DNA of 64,000 bases from CAVTWS01 sp964390555. GTDB taxonomy: Bacteria > Actinomycetota > Acidimicrobiia > Acidimicrobiales > SHLQ01. The stretch covers positions 1 to 64,000 of the forward strand of contig CAYMJU010000067.1 of assembly GCA_964390555.1 (NCBI GenBank), given 5' to 3'. A program made the translations under genes and the position numbers. The notes under the pieces were generated by a model. It was given only the letters and a program-made list of their open reading frames with translations, was not told the DNA's origin and did not search any database. Of this stretch, positions 1-8,328 are shown piece after piece; position 1 is the first letter of the stretch; the number at the start of each line of letters is the position of its first letter.

Positions 1-646
1 AAGGCCGGAAACCGAAGAAACCTCCACCCGTCACGAAGGTATGGCCGGTTGGGTCCTTGGCCGGGTCGTAGTGAGCGGCGACAGCGGCGCCATGGGCACC
101 GGTCTTCATGTAGTCGACCGCGGCGTCGGCGTTCTCCCAGATCGTGAGCGTCGCCACGAGCCGCTGGCGCAGGTTGGTGGAGGCCGTCCCCCACACGCCG
201 GCCGGCGTGTCGAGGAACTGGTCCTCGAGACCGCTGTTGACCCGGATGAACGGGACCGTTCTGCGTAGATAGGCCGTGCCAATGGTGATGGCCACGCTCG
301 GACCGGTCATGCCTCTGGACTTCGAGCCGGCGGCGGCCACCATGTCGTCGTCGAGTCCGGGCCAGACGCCGGCCGCCCGAACGAGCTCCATGCGCACCTG
401 CCAGCCTGCGCTGAAGGAACGGCCGGTCGGGTGATCGGCAAGAAATCCGTCGAGCGCAGCTTCGTCGTTCCAGCACGCCACCATGAGCTCGCGCCCGAGC
501 TGAGGTCGAGGCAACACACCTCGGGTGAAGGGTGTGCAGGTGGCGGTACGGGCCGACTTCAACCCGGGCACCTGCGCGGCCGACGGTGTCTTGCGTCGCA
601 ACGCGGCAAGACGGCCGGTGTCAACGACATGCGCGCTGAACAACAT
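1..646 (-). CDS. CrtA-like (spheroidene monooxygenase-like) protein, 3' end beyond window
   Basis: About 215 residues are visible; the C-terminus runs off the left edge. The start is the ATG at 646-644 (MLFSAHVVDTG), the first start after an in-frame TAG; no clear ribosome site precedes it. The line-up VVDTG, VPGLKSA, LLPRP-like VLPRPQLGREL, ACWNDEAALDGFLADHP, AGWQVRME, VWPGL and FVTGGGFFGFRP follows actinobacterial proteins annotated as spheroidene monooxygenase-like, a ferredoxin-like (ABM) fold. In phototrophs CrtA oxygenates carotenoids; the role in this relative is unknown. No carotenoid gene lies nearby in the window. Family assignment is from remembered pattern, not a search. Confidence 0.7.
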   Translation of the reverse strand, partial: MLFSAHVVDTGRLAALRRKTPSAAQVPGLKSARTATCTPFTRGVLPRPQLGRELMVACWNDEAALDGFLADHPTGRSFSAGWQVRMELVRAAGVWPGLDDDMVAAAGSKSRGMTGPSVAITIGTAYLRRTVPFIRVNSGLEDQFLDTPAGVWGTASTNLRQRLVATLTIWENADAAVDYMKTGAHGAAVAAHYDPAKDPTGHTFVTGGGFFGFRP

Positions 647-1377
647 GAGCCAGGTGTACTACATCGAATCGAACCTGTCGCCGCGGTCACGCGAGAACTC
701 GCTGTCGCCTCGTCACCGCGGCAGTTTGTCGCTGCGGACCTCACGGAAGGCGACGTCATCCCACGCCACGGCGTCGGCGCCCGCGACGGCATGGCCGATC
801 TCGGACCGGCGGTACCGGGCCGTGGCGCTGAAGACCTTCGGCACCGAGCCGGCCGCAGGAGTCATGACCCCGGTCTCCATCCCGATCCCCACCGTCGAGC
901 CAGCTGATCCTCGACCCGTCGCAGTGTCTCGGACTCACCAAGGAGTTGGCGAGCCACGGCGTCATCGATGACACCGCGTCGAGCGGCCACGTTGAACAGC
1001 CCCTTCACCTTGGGATGGGCATCTCCTCGTCGGCTGCCTTCAGGAGGATCGCGCGCATGCGGCGCGAGCATCAGCCCGCGGCGGAGGCACGGGGGACTAC
1101 GACGACGCCTCCGTGTGGTCCCTACCCCAGTTCCACATCGTGTGCAGCTCGACGCTACCCACCCGCGACCCCGACCTGATCGCACGGGCCCGCGCCGAAG
1201 ACCGGCTCTGGGTCATCGACACCGGCCACGATCTCATGATCACCGAACCCACCCTCGTCGCCCGAGCGCTCCTCGACATCGCATCCCGCTGACACCGACC
1301 CATAGCGGTCACCGAGCCCGTGACGGGATCGGGCCGGGCTGGCCTACGCTCGCGACGAAACCGCCAGGGAGGAACCC
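647..1377. other. Decayed intergenic stretch with gene fragments
   Basis: No intact gene of convincing length. It holds the alpha/beta-hydrolase tail described separately. On the minus strand there is a 50-codon frame (865-713, starting MTPAAGSVPKVFSA) that looks protein-like but has no family I recognise, and just before it a stretch reading KGLFNVAARRGVIDDAVA. These look like leftovers of genes rather than working ones. Confidence 0.5.
1095..1292 (+). pseudogene. C-terminal remnant of an alpha/beta-hydrolase
   Basis: The frame reads DYDDASVWSLPQFHIVCSS, then TLPTRDPDLIARARAEDR, then LWVIDTGHDLMITEP and ends LVARALLDIASR-stop. This matches the tail of small alpha/beta-hydrolases in which the GHDLM histidine is the catalytic base. 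The nucleophile elbow (GxSxG) and the rest of the N-terminal half are absent upstream, and no suitable start exists, so this is a 5'-truncated relic. Confidence 0.6.
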
Positions 1378-2631
1378 GTGCCGACCGTTGATCTTCGCCA
1401 GCGCCGCCACGTCGATATCCGGCCGCTCGACCCCGACACCTTCCTCGACGAGTGGGCGCCCGAGCGGGTCGACGCCAATGGTCCCGATGCCGCGAGGGCG
1501 GCTACGCGGCTCGGCCTCACACCGCTCACCCTTGTTGTCGACGGCGTCGCCCTCAGCTTCCGCCCCGACCAGGGTTCGCTCTCGGTGACCCGGGGAGCAG
1601 CCGAGGGCGTCACCCTGGCCATGGACCGGGCGACGTTCTCCGATCTCGTGCAGGACGCCCTGTCGACGTTCGGCGCGACCATGACCGGTCGAGCACACGT
1701 CGAACGCGGCACCACCGACGACGCTCTCGCGTGGGAGCCGGTGTTGCGCTGCCTGCTCGACGGTCGGCCGGTCCACGCGGCCGGCGAGATCGAGTTCGTC
1801 GCCACCGACGGCTCACCGCTCGACCTCCACCGCTCGTACACGATCGACGACGACCCCGCAGCGATCGCACATTTCCTGGCCGAAGCCGGATACCTCCACC
1901 TCCGCGGGGTCTTCACCGAGGCCGAGATGGCCGAGGTCGCAGCCGACCTCGACGCCGCGATGGCTGTTGCAGAACGCGACGACGGCGCCTCGTGGTGGGC
2001 CGCCACCACCGACGGCGAGTGGTACCCGTCGCGGATCCTAGGCTTCAACCTGAAGTCGACGGCGCTGCGCTCCCTGCTCCGGAGCGAGCGGTTCAGCCGG
2101 ATCGGTTCGTTCACCGGCGACCCGTTCGTTCAACGCGACCCCGACCACGGCGACAGCGCCGAGGGGTTGCACAAGAAGGTCGGCGTCGTGAGCGGCATCT
2201 CCGACGTGAGCTGGCACAAGGACTGCTCCATGGGCGGGCACAGCCTCGGCTGCTGTGGCCTCACGACCGGGATCTCGGTCACCGGAGCGGGCCCAACCAA
2301 CGGCGAGCTCGGCGTGGTCGCCGGCTCGCACCGCGCCAACATCGCCCTGCTCGGCATCGACGGCCTGGATCTCCCCCGAGTGCCGCTGCCCACCCAAACG
2401 GGCGACGTCACCGTGCACTGCTCGTGCACCCTTCACATGAGCCGGCCGCCCGTGTCGGCCGAACGTCGCGTCGTCTATACCGGCTTCGGCCTGGAACCGC
2501 AGCCGGGCGACCAGCCTCCCGAACGGAGCGAGTCCGATACTCGCCGCGACCGCGCGTCGCTCAACGACCATGTGACACGACGCCTCGAACAGGGCGGCGA
2601 CAGCCGCCGCCTCGGCAACTTCGAGCTCTGA
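1378..2631 (+). CDS. SCP2-like domain fused to phytanoyl-CoA dioxygenase (PhyH) domain
   Basis: 417 residues from a GTG start 7 nt after a GGGAGG ribosome site. Residues about 40-130 (GVALSFRPDQGSLSV, FSDLVQDALSTFGA) look like a sterol-carrier-protein-2/lipid-binding module. Residues about 160-400 form a non-haem Fe(II)/2-oxoglutarate oxygenase with the iron triad H280-x-D282 (VSWHKDCS) and H353 (CTLHMSRPP), with R356 as likely 2-oxoglutarate ligand. PhyH enzymes hydroxylate CoA esters or small hydrophobic molecules in the cytosol. The hotdog protein 23 nt downstream and the following amidohydrolase suggest a shared catabolic operon. The substrate is not deducible. Confidence 0.85.
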   Translation: MPTVDLRQRRHVDIRPLDPDTFLDEWAPERVDANGPDAARAATRLGLTPLTLVVDGVALSFRPDQGSLSVTRGAAEGVTLAMDRATFSDLVQDALSTFGATMTGRAHVERGTTDDALAWEPVLRCLLDGRPVHAAGEIEFVATDGSPLDLHRSYTIDDDPAAIAHFLAEAGYLHLRGVFTEAEMAEVAADLDAAMAVAERDDGASWWAATTDGEWYPSRILGFNLKSTALRSLLRSERFSRIGSFTGDPFVQRDPDHGDSAEGLHKKVGVVSGISDVSWHKDCSMGGHSLGCCGLTTGISVTGAGPTNGELGVVAGSHRANIALLGIDGLDLPRVPLPTQTGDVTVHCSCTLHMSRPPVSAERRVVYTGFGLEPQPGDQPPERSESDTRRDRASLNDHVTRRLEQGGDSRRLGNFEL

Positions 2632-2654
2632 GCCCGCGGATCGGCCGCCTCGTC

Positions 2655-3479
2655 GTGAGCGCCCCTGACCATCGCCGGCCGCAATCGAACTTCGCCGACG
2701 AACCGACCCTCGACCACGGCGGGGCGATCGCCGACCTCGGGCTGCTCACCGAGCAGATCGGCGAGACCGTCGTGGGCCGGGCCGAGCTCGCGCCCGAGAT
2801 GTGCGTGCCCGGCACCGACATCGTCCGCACCTCGGTCCTCGTGGCGTGGGCCGACACGGTGACCGGGCTGCTGGCGGGCATATCGGTGCACCCCACCATC
2901 ACCGTTACCCTCGACCTCGAGCTCAGCCTCTACCGCCCGGTCGTCGCCGGCGGCGAGATCACGCTGGTGGCCACGACGGCCAAGACCGGGCGCCAGGTGA
3001 CGATCACACGCGTCGTGGTCACCGACGTTGACGGTCCGGCCGCGACCGGAGTCGCTTCGTTCGTAGCGTCGCCGAAGCCCGAGCACATCGCTCCCCCCGG
3101 TGGATTCCTCTCGGATCGGCCGACGTTACGCCGCCGTCTCGACCGGCCCTTCGCCGAGCGTGCGTTGGTCCGCCACGACGGCGTCGGCGTTGCCGAGGTG
3201 CCGTGGACGACCGACAACCTCAACGCCACGAGTTCGATCAACGGTGGTCTCCTCGCCCTGGTCGCCGAGGAAGCCGTGTTGTCAGCGGCGCCGGGCTCGA
3301 TGCTGATGACGATGTCGCTGCGCTACCTGCGGGCCTTCCGAACCGGACCCGCCCGCGCCACCGCGACGGTGCGCGACGGCGTGGCGACCGTCGACGTGAT
3401 CGAAGGCGTCGGCGGGCGCCTCGGCGCTCTGGCGACGGCGCGCCTCGGCGCCCTGGCGACAGCGCGCCTCGGACCCTGA
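2655..3479 (+). CDS. Tandem hotdog acyl-CoA thioesterase-like protein
   Basis: 274 residues from the GTG at 2655, chosen because it follows the preceding stop by 23 nt and opens the conserved region (MSAPDHRRPQSNFADE). Two hotdog halves are visible: the first ends near VASFVASPKP, the second contains NLNATSSINGGLLALVAEEA and MSLRYLRAF, the pattern of PaaI/YbgC-type thioesterases. Such enzymes hydrolyse acyl- or aryl-CoA. The C-terminus ends in a short imperfect repeat (GALATARL twice) caused by a 24-bp duplication. Likely co-transcribed with the upstream PhyH protein. Confidence 0.7.
   Translation: MSAPDHRRPQSNFADEPTLDHGGAIADLGLLTEQIGETVVGRAELAPEMCVPGTDIVRTSVLVAWADTVTGLLAGISVHPTITVTLDLELSLYRPVVAGGEITLVATTAKTGRQVTITRVVVTDVDGPAATGVASFVASPKPEHIAPPGGFLSDRPTLRRRLDRPFAERALVRHDGVGVAEVPWTTDNLNATSSINGGLLALVAEEAVLSAAPGSMLMTMSLRYLRAFRTGPARATATVRDGVATVDVIEGVGGRLGALATARLGALATARLGP
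3417..3472 (+). repeat. 24-bp tandem repeat at the 3' end of the thioesterase gene
   Basis: Two 24-bp units (3417-3440, 3441-3464; 22 of 24 bases alike) followed by a third partial unit of 8 bases. They are in frame and repeat GALATARL just before the stop, so the protein tail has been lengthened by slippage. Confidence 0.85.
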
Positions 3480-3549
3480 GTCAGTTGCGCCTAGCCGCCC
3501 ACCGGGCACGGCGTTTGAACACGCGCCGCATGTGGTCGAGACTGTCCAC

Positions 3550-4821
3550 ATGCAGATGGACGACATGATCCTGGTGAGCATCGACGACCACATGGTGGAA
3601 CCGCCGAACATGTACGAGAACCACGTGCCGGCGAAGTGGAAGGACCTCGCCCCCAAGGTGGTGCGTACCGAGCAGGGCATCGACGCGTGGAGCTTCCAGG
3701 GCGAGGCGACCTCGACCCCGTTCGGGATGGCGGCCACCGTGGGGTGGCCCCGCGAGGAATGGGGGTTCAACCCGGGTGCCTACTCCGAGCTTCGACCGGG
3801 CTGCTTCGACGTGCACGAGCGGGTGCGCGACATGAACGCCAACGGCGTGCTCGCGTCGATGAACTTCCCGACCATGGCCGGATGGAACGCTCGAACCTTC
3901 ACCGAGTCCGGCGACAAGGAGGTCGCCCTGGTGATGCTGCGGGCCTACAACGACTGGGCGATCGACGAGTGGTGCGGCGCCTATCCGGGCCGGTTCATCC
4001 CGCTCGGGATCGTCCCGATGTGGGATGTCGATCTGGCGGTCGCGGAGACCAAACGGCTGGCGGCCAAGGGCTGCCGGTCGATCAGCTTCCTCGAGACGCC
4101 CCACGTCCAGGGTTTCCCGAGCTTCCTTTCGGGTCACTGGGATCCGATGCTCGCCGCGATCGCCGACTCCGGAATGGTGCTGTCGCTCCACATCGGCGCC
4201 GGGTTCGAAGTCATCAGACGCCCCGCCGAGGCACCGATCGACCACCTGATCGTGCTGGCCTGCCAGATCTCGGCGATCACCGCCCAGGACCTGCTGTTCG
4301 GTCCCACCCTGCGAAAATTCCCCACGCTCAAGGTCGCACTGTCCGAGGGCGGCATCGGCTGGATCCCGTTCTACTTCGATCGCATCGACCGGCACTTCAG
4401 CAACCAGAGTTGGCTCCACGGGCGCGACGACTTCGGCGGCAAGATGCCGTCGGAGGTGTTCCGCGACCACATCCTCGCCTTTTACATCACCGACCCGTCC
4501 GGCCTTCTGCTGCGCGACCGGATCGGGATCGACAACATCGCCTGGGAGTGCGACTACCCACACACCGACACCACGTGGCCCGAATCGCCCGAGTTCTCGT
4601 GGGCCGAGCTCCAGAGCACGGGCTGTCGCGACGACGAGATCCACAAGATCACCTGGCAGAACGCCTGCCGATTCTTCGACTGGGACCCGTTCGCGCACCT
4701 CCCTCGCGACCAGGCCACGGTGGGGGCGCTGCGAAGCCTCGCCACCGACGTCGACACGTCGCGCATGCCGCGCGCCGAGTGGCGCAAACGCAACGAGGCC
4801 GCCGGCATCGGCGTCCTCTGA
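3550..4821 (+). CDS. Amidohydrolase family TIM-barrel protein (ACMSD-like superfamily)
   Basis: 423 residues. An in-frame GTG lies 18 nt earlier (3532), but the ATG at 3550 gives the usual N-terminus (MQMDDMILVSIDDHMVEP). The DDH near residue 13 supplies the first metal ligands; LSLHIGAG, ALSEGGIGWIPFYFDRID and WECDYPHTDTTWP are the later barrel motifs of amidohydrolase_2 proteins, which use one divalent metal for hydrolysis or decarboxylation. The closest relative in the window is the protein at 23805, sharing the GIDNI-W-DYPH-TTWP block. It ends 27 nt before the Rieske-GltS fusion. Physiological substrate unknown. Confidence 0.85.
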   Translation: MQMDDMILVSIDDHMVEPPNMYENHVPAKWKDLAPKVVRTEQGIDAWSFQGEATSTPFGMAATVGWPREEWGFNPGAYSELRPGCFDVHERVRDMNANGVLASMNFPTMAGWNARTFTESGDKEVALVMLRAYNDWAIDEWCGAYPGRFIPLGIVPMWDVDLAVAETKRLAAKGCRSISFLETPHVQGFPSFLSGHWDPMLAAIADSGMVLSLHIGAGFEVIRRPAEAPIDHLIVLACQISAITAQDLLFGPTLRKFPTLKVALSEGGIGWIPFYFDRIDRHFSNQSWLHGRDDFGGKMPSEVFRDHILAFYITDPSGLLLRDRIGIDNIAWECDYPHTDTTWPESPEFSWAELQSTGCRDDEIHKITWQNACRFFDWDPFAHLPRDQATVGALRSLATDVDTSRMPRAEWRKRNEAAGIGVL

Positions 4822-4848
4822 GCGCGTGGATCCGGCGGAGGCCCCGCT

Positions 4849-6486
4849 GTGGCGCGGATCGAACTGACGCCGGACCGTTCTACCACGGTGATCGCGAGCT
4901 GGGCGGCGCTGCCCGACCGCACACCGGTCGCGGCGACCGTCGAGGGCATCGACCTGGTGATCGTGCGGCGCGGCGACTCGCATTCGGTGCTCTACGGCCG
5001 CTGCCTGCACCGTGGCGCACTGCTGGCCGACGGTCGAGTCGACGGCGACAACCTGCTCTGCGGTCTTCACGGGTGGGACTACCGGATCGATAGCGGGGTG
5101 AGCGCCTACGACAACGCCGAGGCGCTCGAACGGTTCACCAGCTGGGTCGACGGCGACGACGTGGTCCTCGATCTGGCGGAGCTGCGCGCGTTTCGCGACC
5201 TCCACCCCCAGCCGTACGACCCCGAGGCGTACCAGGGTTACTACCGCGACCCGCACATGGTCCCCGAGGAGCCGTTCGTCGCGTACATCCACGATCTGGC
5301 CGCCCACGGGCTCGAGAGGTCGGGCCACCATGGCCCCGTTGGCGCGATGGGCGTGCCTCGCGACGCGCTGCCGAAGTGGGACGGCATCCAGTTCGTCACC
5401 GCCCAACTCGCCCGCTTCCCGCGCCTCGACGGCGACCCCGTCGACACGTCGGTGTGCATCGGCCCCAACGCCGACCAACCTCTGTGGCTCGACATCCCGA
5501 TACTCGTGTCCGACATGAGCTTCGGCTCGTTGTCACAGGAAGCCAAGACGGCGCTGGCACGCGGCGCCGAGCTGGCCGGCACCGCGATCTGCTCGGGCGA
5601 GGGCGGCATGTTGCCCGAGGAGCAGGCCGAGTCGAGTCGCTATCTCTACGAGTTGGCGTCGGCCCGCTTCGGGTGGTCCTTCGACGTGTTGGCCAAGGTG
5701 CAGGCCTTTCACTTCAAGCTCGGCCAGGGCGCCAAGACCGGCACCGGTGGACACCTGCCGGGCGACAAGGTGACCGGGCGCATCGCCGAGGTCCGGGGTC
5801 TTCCCGAGGGTACGCCGGCAGTGTCGCCGGCCCGGTTTCCCGACTGGTCGTCGCTCGACGACTACCGCCGCTTCGCCGACGAGGTCCGCGACCGTTCCGG
5901 CGGCATCCCGATCGGCGCGAAGCTGTCGGCCCAGCACATCGAAGCCGACCTCGACGCCGCGCTAGCGATCGGCGTCGACTACGTCATCCTCGACGGCCGC
6001 GGCGGCGGCACGGGCGCGGCACCGCTGCTGTTCCGCGATCACATCTCGGTTCCCACGCTGCCGGCGCTGGCCCGGGCGCGGCGCCACCTCGACCGGCTCG
6101 GGCGCCGCGATGTGAGCCTGGTGATCACCGGCGGCCTGCGCCACGCCCCCGACTTCGCCAAGGCCCTGGCGCTCGGGGCCGATGCCGTCGCCATCGCCAA
6201 CTCGGCGATCCAGGCGATCGGCTGCCTCGGCATGCGGGCGTGTCACACCAACAACTGCCCGGTCGGGATCGCCACGCAGAAGCCGCACCTGCGCGCCCGG
6301 CTCCCCATCGATGAGGCCGCCCACCGACTCGACCGGTTCCTGCGGGCGACCGTCGATCTGATGGCCGTGATGGCCCGGGCCTGCGGGCACGCCAAGCTGA
6401 GCGAGTTCGCACTCGACGACCTCACCACCTTCGACCGCGACCTCCACCACCTCACCGGTGTCCCCTACGGCGGCATCCTCCCGTGA
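4849..6486 (+). CDS. Rieske [2Fe-2S] domain fused to FMN glutamate synthase-like domain
   Basis: 545 residues, GTG start preceded by GCGGAGG. Residues 15-110 are a Rieske domain with C52-x-H54 and C71-x2-H74 (RCLHRGALL, CGLHGWDY). Residues about 140-545 are the FMN-binding (alpha/beta)8 domain of glutamate synthase (SDMSFGSLSQEAKTALARGA, GQGAKTGTGGHLPGDKV, LDGRGGGTGAAP) including cysteines C459, C465 and C470 for a 3Fe-4S cluster (CLGMRACHTNNCPVG). There is no amidotransferase domain, so ammonia or another substrate must be delivered otherwise, or the reaction is not glutamate synthesis. The Rieske domain probably passes electrons to the Fe-S/FMN centre. Enzymatic role is inferred only. Confidence 0.85.
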   Translation: MARIELTPDRSTTVIASWAALPDRTPVAATVEGIDLVIVRRGDSHSVLYGRCLHRGALLADGRVDGDNLLCGLHGWDYRIDSGVSAYDNAEALERFTSWVDGDDVVLDLAELRAFRDLHPQPYDPEAYQGYYRDPHMVPEEPFVAYIHDLAAHGLERSGHHGPVGAMGVPRDALPKWDGIQFVTAQLARFPRLDGDPVDTSVCIGPNADQPLWLDIPILVSDMSFGSLSQEAKTALARGAELAGTAICSGEGGMLPEEQAESSRYLYELASARFGWSFDVLAKVQAFHFKLGQGAKTGTGGHLPGDKVTGRIAEVRGLPEGTPAVSPARFPDWSSLDDYRRFADEVRDRSGGIPIGAKLSAQHIEADLDAALAIGVDYVILDGRGGGTGAAPLLFRDHISVPTLPALARARRHLDRLGRRDVSLVITGGLRHAPDFAKALALGADAVAIANSAIQAIGCLGMRACHTNNCPVGIATQKPHLRARLPIDEAAHRLDRFLRATVDLMAVMARACGHAKLSEFALDDLTTFDRDLHHLTGVPYGGILP

Positions 6487-6556
6487 GCGACCAACGCTGG
6501 CGGATACGGGTCAACCGGCCCTGCCGGGCCCGAGAGCCGAGGGCGCGACTCGGCCG

Positions 6557-7126
6557 TCAGGGCGTGCGGTAGCCGTCGCGCGTGAGGATGCGCACCGGGT
6601 CGGTGCCGTCCCACTCGGCGCAGGTCTTGGCGATCCCGCCGACAGCCTCGATGAAACGCGGCGTGGCCTCGGCCACCTCGGTGTAGAAGCCGAAGTCGTC
6701 GAGGGTGTCGAAGAACCCCACGCGCTGGTCGCGCCCCATCTCGGCCACGAGCTCGTAGCCGAGCCCGGTGTAGTGGGCGACGCTGGCGTCGAAGTCGAAC
6801 GTCAACGTGCACAGCTGGTGGAAACCCGAACGCGCGCGGGCGAACTCGGAGTAGATGCTCTCGCCGTCGCTGTACACCTTGATCAGCTCGATCTGAACCG
6901 GACCGGCCTGAGCGACGGCGACCTGCATGTCGATCGTCGACACCGCGCCGCGATAGGTGCTCGCCGTCTCGTTCCGGCGCAGTGCGTGGAACGGTCCGAC
7001 GCCGTAGACCAGCGCCCACCGTTCGGCGGCGGCGTAGAGGTCGTCGACGGCGAAACCGAGCTGGAAGAACCGGTAGTCGCCTTCGGGAAGGGGCTGCTGG
7101 AACAGCCGGTGCCTGGCGGCGCTCAC
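6557..7126 (-). CDS. VOC (glyoxalase/dioxygenase fold) protein
   Basis: 189 residues, GTG start overlapping the upstream stop by 4 nt (GTGA), so translationally coupled. YRFFQLGFAVDDLYAAAERW opens a first beta-alpha-beta-beta-beta module and FDASVAHYTGLGYELVAEMG the second, with IELIKVYSD and FYTEVAEATPRF where metal-binding Glu and neighbours usually sit. VOC proteins include glyoxalases, extradiol dioxygenases and epimerases; this one cannot be assigned a reaction. It is the last gene of the operon that begins at the epimerase (10403) and converges on the Rieske-GltS gene. Confidence 0.75.
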   Translation of the reverse strand: MSAARHRLFQQPLPEGDYRFFQLGFAVDDLYAAAERWALVYGVGPFHALRRNETASTYRGAVSTIDMQVAVAQAGPVQIELIKVYSDGESIYSEFARARSGFHQLCTLTFDFDASVAHYTGLGYELVAEMGRDQRVGFFDTLDDFGFYTEVAEATPRFIEAVGGIAKTCAEWDGTDPVRILTRDGYRTP

Positions 7127-8328
7127 CAGATGCGGCGGAGCTGCGCTCCGGTACGCCGCGTGAGGAGTTGCGCCTCGCGCTCGGCCGGGGTGACGGTGCG
7201 GGTGCCGGCCGGGAGATGGGCGAGCACGTCGGCGACGGCCACCTTGGTGACCGTCGCCTCCGGGTACTCGTCGGCCCGGTAGAACCGAGCTTGCAGGATC
7301 CCCCAGGGAAAGTCGGCCTTGTCGAGCCAGTTCCACACACCCGGGTCGCGCTTGGAGACCACGCACCTGAACCACCCGTCGTCGTCGATGTGGCCCTGGA
7401 CGTCGTTGAGGCTCGACTGACGGTTCACCCAGTCGACGGTCGAGAAGCGGTCGTCGGCTACCAGGATCTGCCAGTAGAGGCACGGGTCGGGGACCGGGAA
7501 CTCGACCACCAGAGCCTCGTCGTCGGCGATCTCGTGGATGCCGTCGTAGTAGGCCTGCTTGGTGGCGAGGCCACCGCCTTGCTGGATCCACTTCGACTGC
7601 AACAGGACGTTCTTGCCGTGGTGCTCGAGGTAGTAGCGGACCAGATGCGTGTCGAAGTGGATCATTCCCTCGATCCACTTTGGCATGTCGGCGAAGCGCT
7701 GCGCGAACGCTTCGGGCGTCATGTCGTCGCCTCGCACGTCGAGCCGGTTGATGGCGATCCGGGCGTCGATCTCGTCGATCCAGTCGGCCGCGCACTTGCG
7801 GACCAGGAGCGACACCACGCCCGGGTCCATCGGCCACCAGTCCCCCGTGTGACCCGCCGGCCGCTCGGCGCTCAGCACTACCCGGAACGAGCCGTCGGCG
7901 CCGATGGTGAGGTCGTCGAGCTCGTGGGTCGTGGGACCGCGGCTCGGCTTGTCGCCGCGCGGCTTGGTGAACGTGTCCATGTTCATGATCCGGCGCTGCG
8001 ACTGGGTGATCTCGACGAAGCGCGACGTGCCCCGGAACCCAGTGATCTCGTAGACGCCGCCCTCGTCGACCTCGGTCTGGAGGTACACGTAGTCCGGGTT
8101 CGGGCCACCCTGGTTGAGCGCGAAATTCCACAGCGGCATGAACGCCGGGCGGGTGGCGTCGGCGTAGACGTGGCACAGGTAACCGCAGGCGAGGATGGAC
8201 AGCGCCAGGCGGGTCATGTCCTGCACTTCGGCCTCGGTGGCGCCGTCGGGTCGCCAGATCTCGACCAGGTTGTCGACCACGGGGTCGAGCCCGCGCAGCT
8301 GTTCCTGCCAGGTGGGAAGTGCGTTCAT
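7123..8328 (-). CDS. DUF1214-like protein of unknown function
   Basis: 401 residues. ATG start after GGAGGACTCCC; the start overlaps the sulfotransferase stop (ATGA) and the stop overlaps the next gene. Middle segments (VYEITGFRGTSRFVEIT, DGSFRVVLSAERP, GDWWPMDPGVVSLLVR) resemble the DUF1214 family found beside sulfotransferases and P450s in actinobacteria. No catalytic motif, signal peptide or membrane span is obvious. Strict overlap with the sulfotransferase points to a shared substrate. Family name is from pattern memory and should be treated as probable. Confidence 0.65.
   Translation of the reverse strand: MNALPTWQEQLRGLDPVVDNLVEIWRPDGATEAEVQDMTRLALSILACGYLCHVYADATRPAFMPLWNFALNQGGPNPDYVYLQTEVDEGGVYEITGFRGTSRFVEITQSQRRIMNMDTFTKPRGDKPSRGPTTHELDDLTIGADGSFRVVLSAERPAGHTGDWWPMDPGVVSLLVRKCAADWIDEIDARIAINRLDVRGDDMTPEAFAQRFADMPKWIEGMIHFDTHLVRYYLEHHGKNVLLQSKWIQQGGGLATKQAYYDGIHEIADDEALVVEFPVPDPCLYWQILVADDRFSTVDWVNRQSSLNDVQGHIDDDGWFRCVVSKRDPGVWNWLDKADFPWGILQARFYRADEYPEATVTKVAVADVLAHLPAGTRTVTPAEREAQLLTRRTGAQLRRIW

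Noticed and set aside
713..865. 50-codon minus-strand frame (MTPAAGSVPKVFSA...)
   Set aside because: Looks protein-like but has no recognised family, no ribosome site, and lies in a decayed region; kept only as a note.
3481..5478. A 665-codon open frame antisense to the amidohydrolase and Rieske-GltS genes
   Set aside because: High-GC DNA leaves long antisense frames open; this one lacks any family motif while the plus strand encodes two clear proteins.
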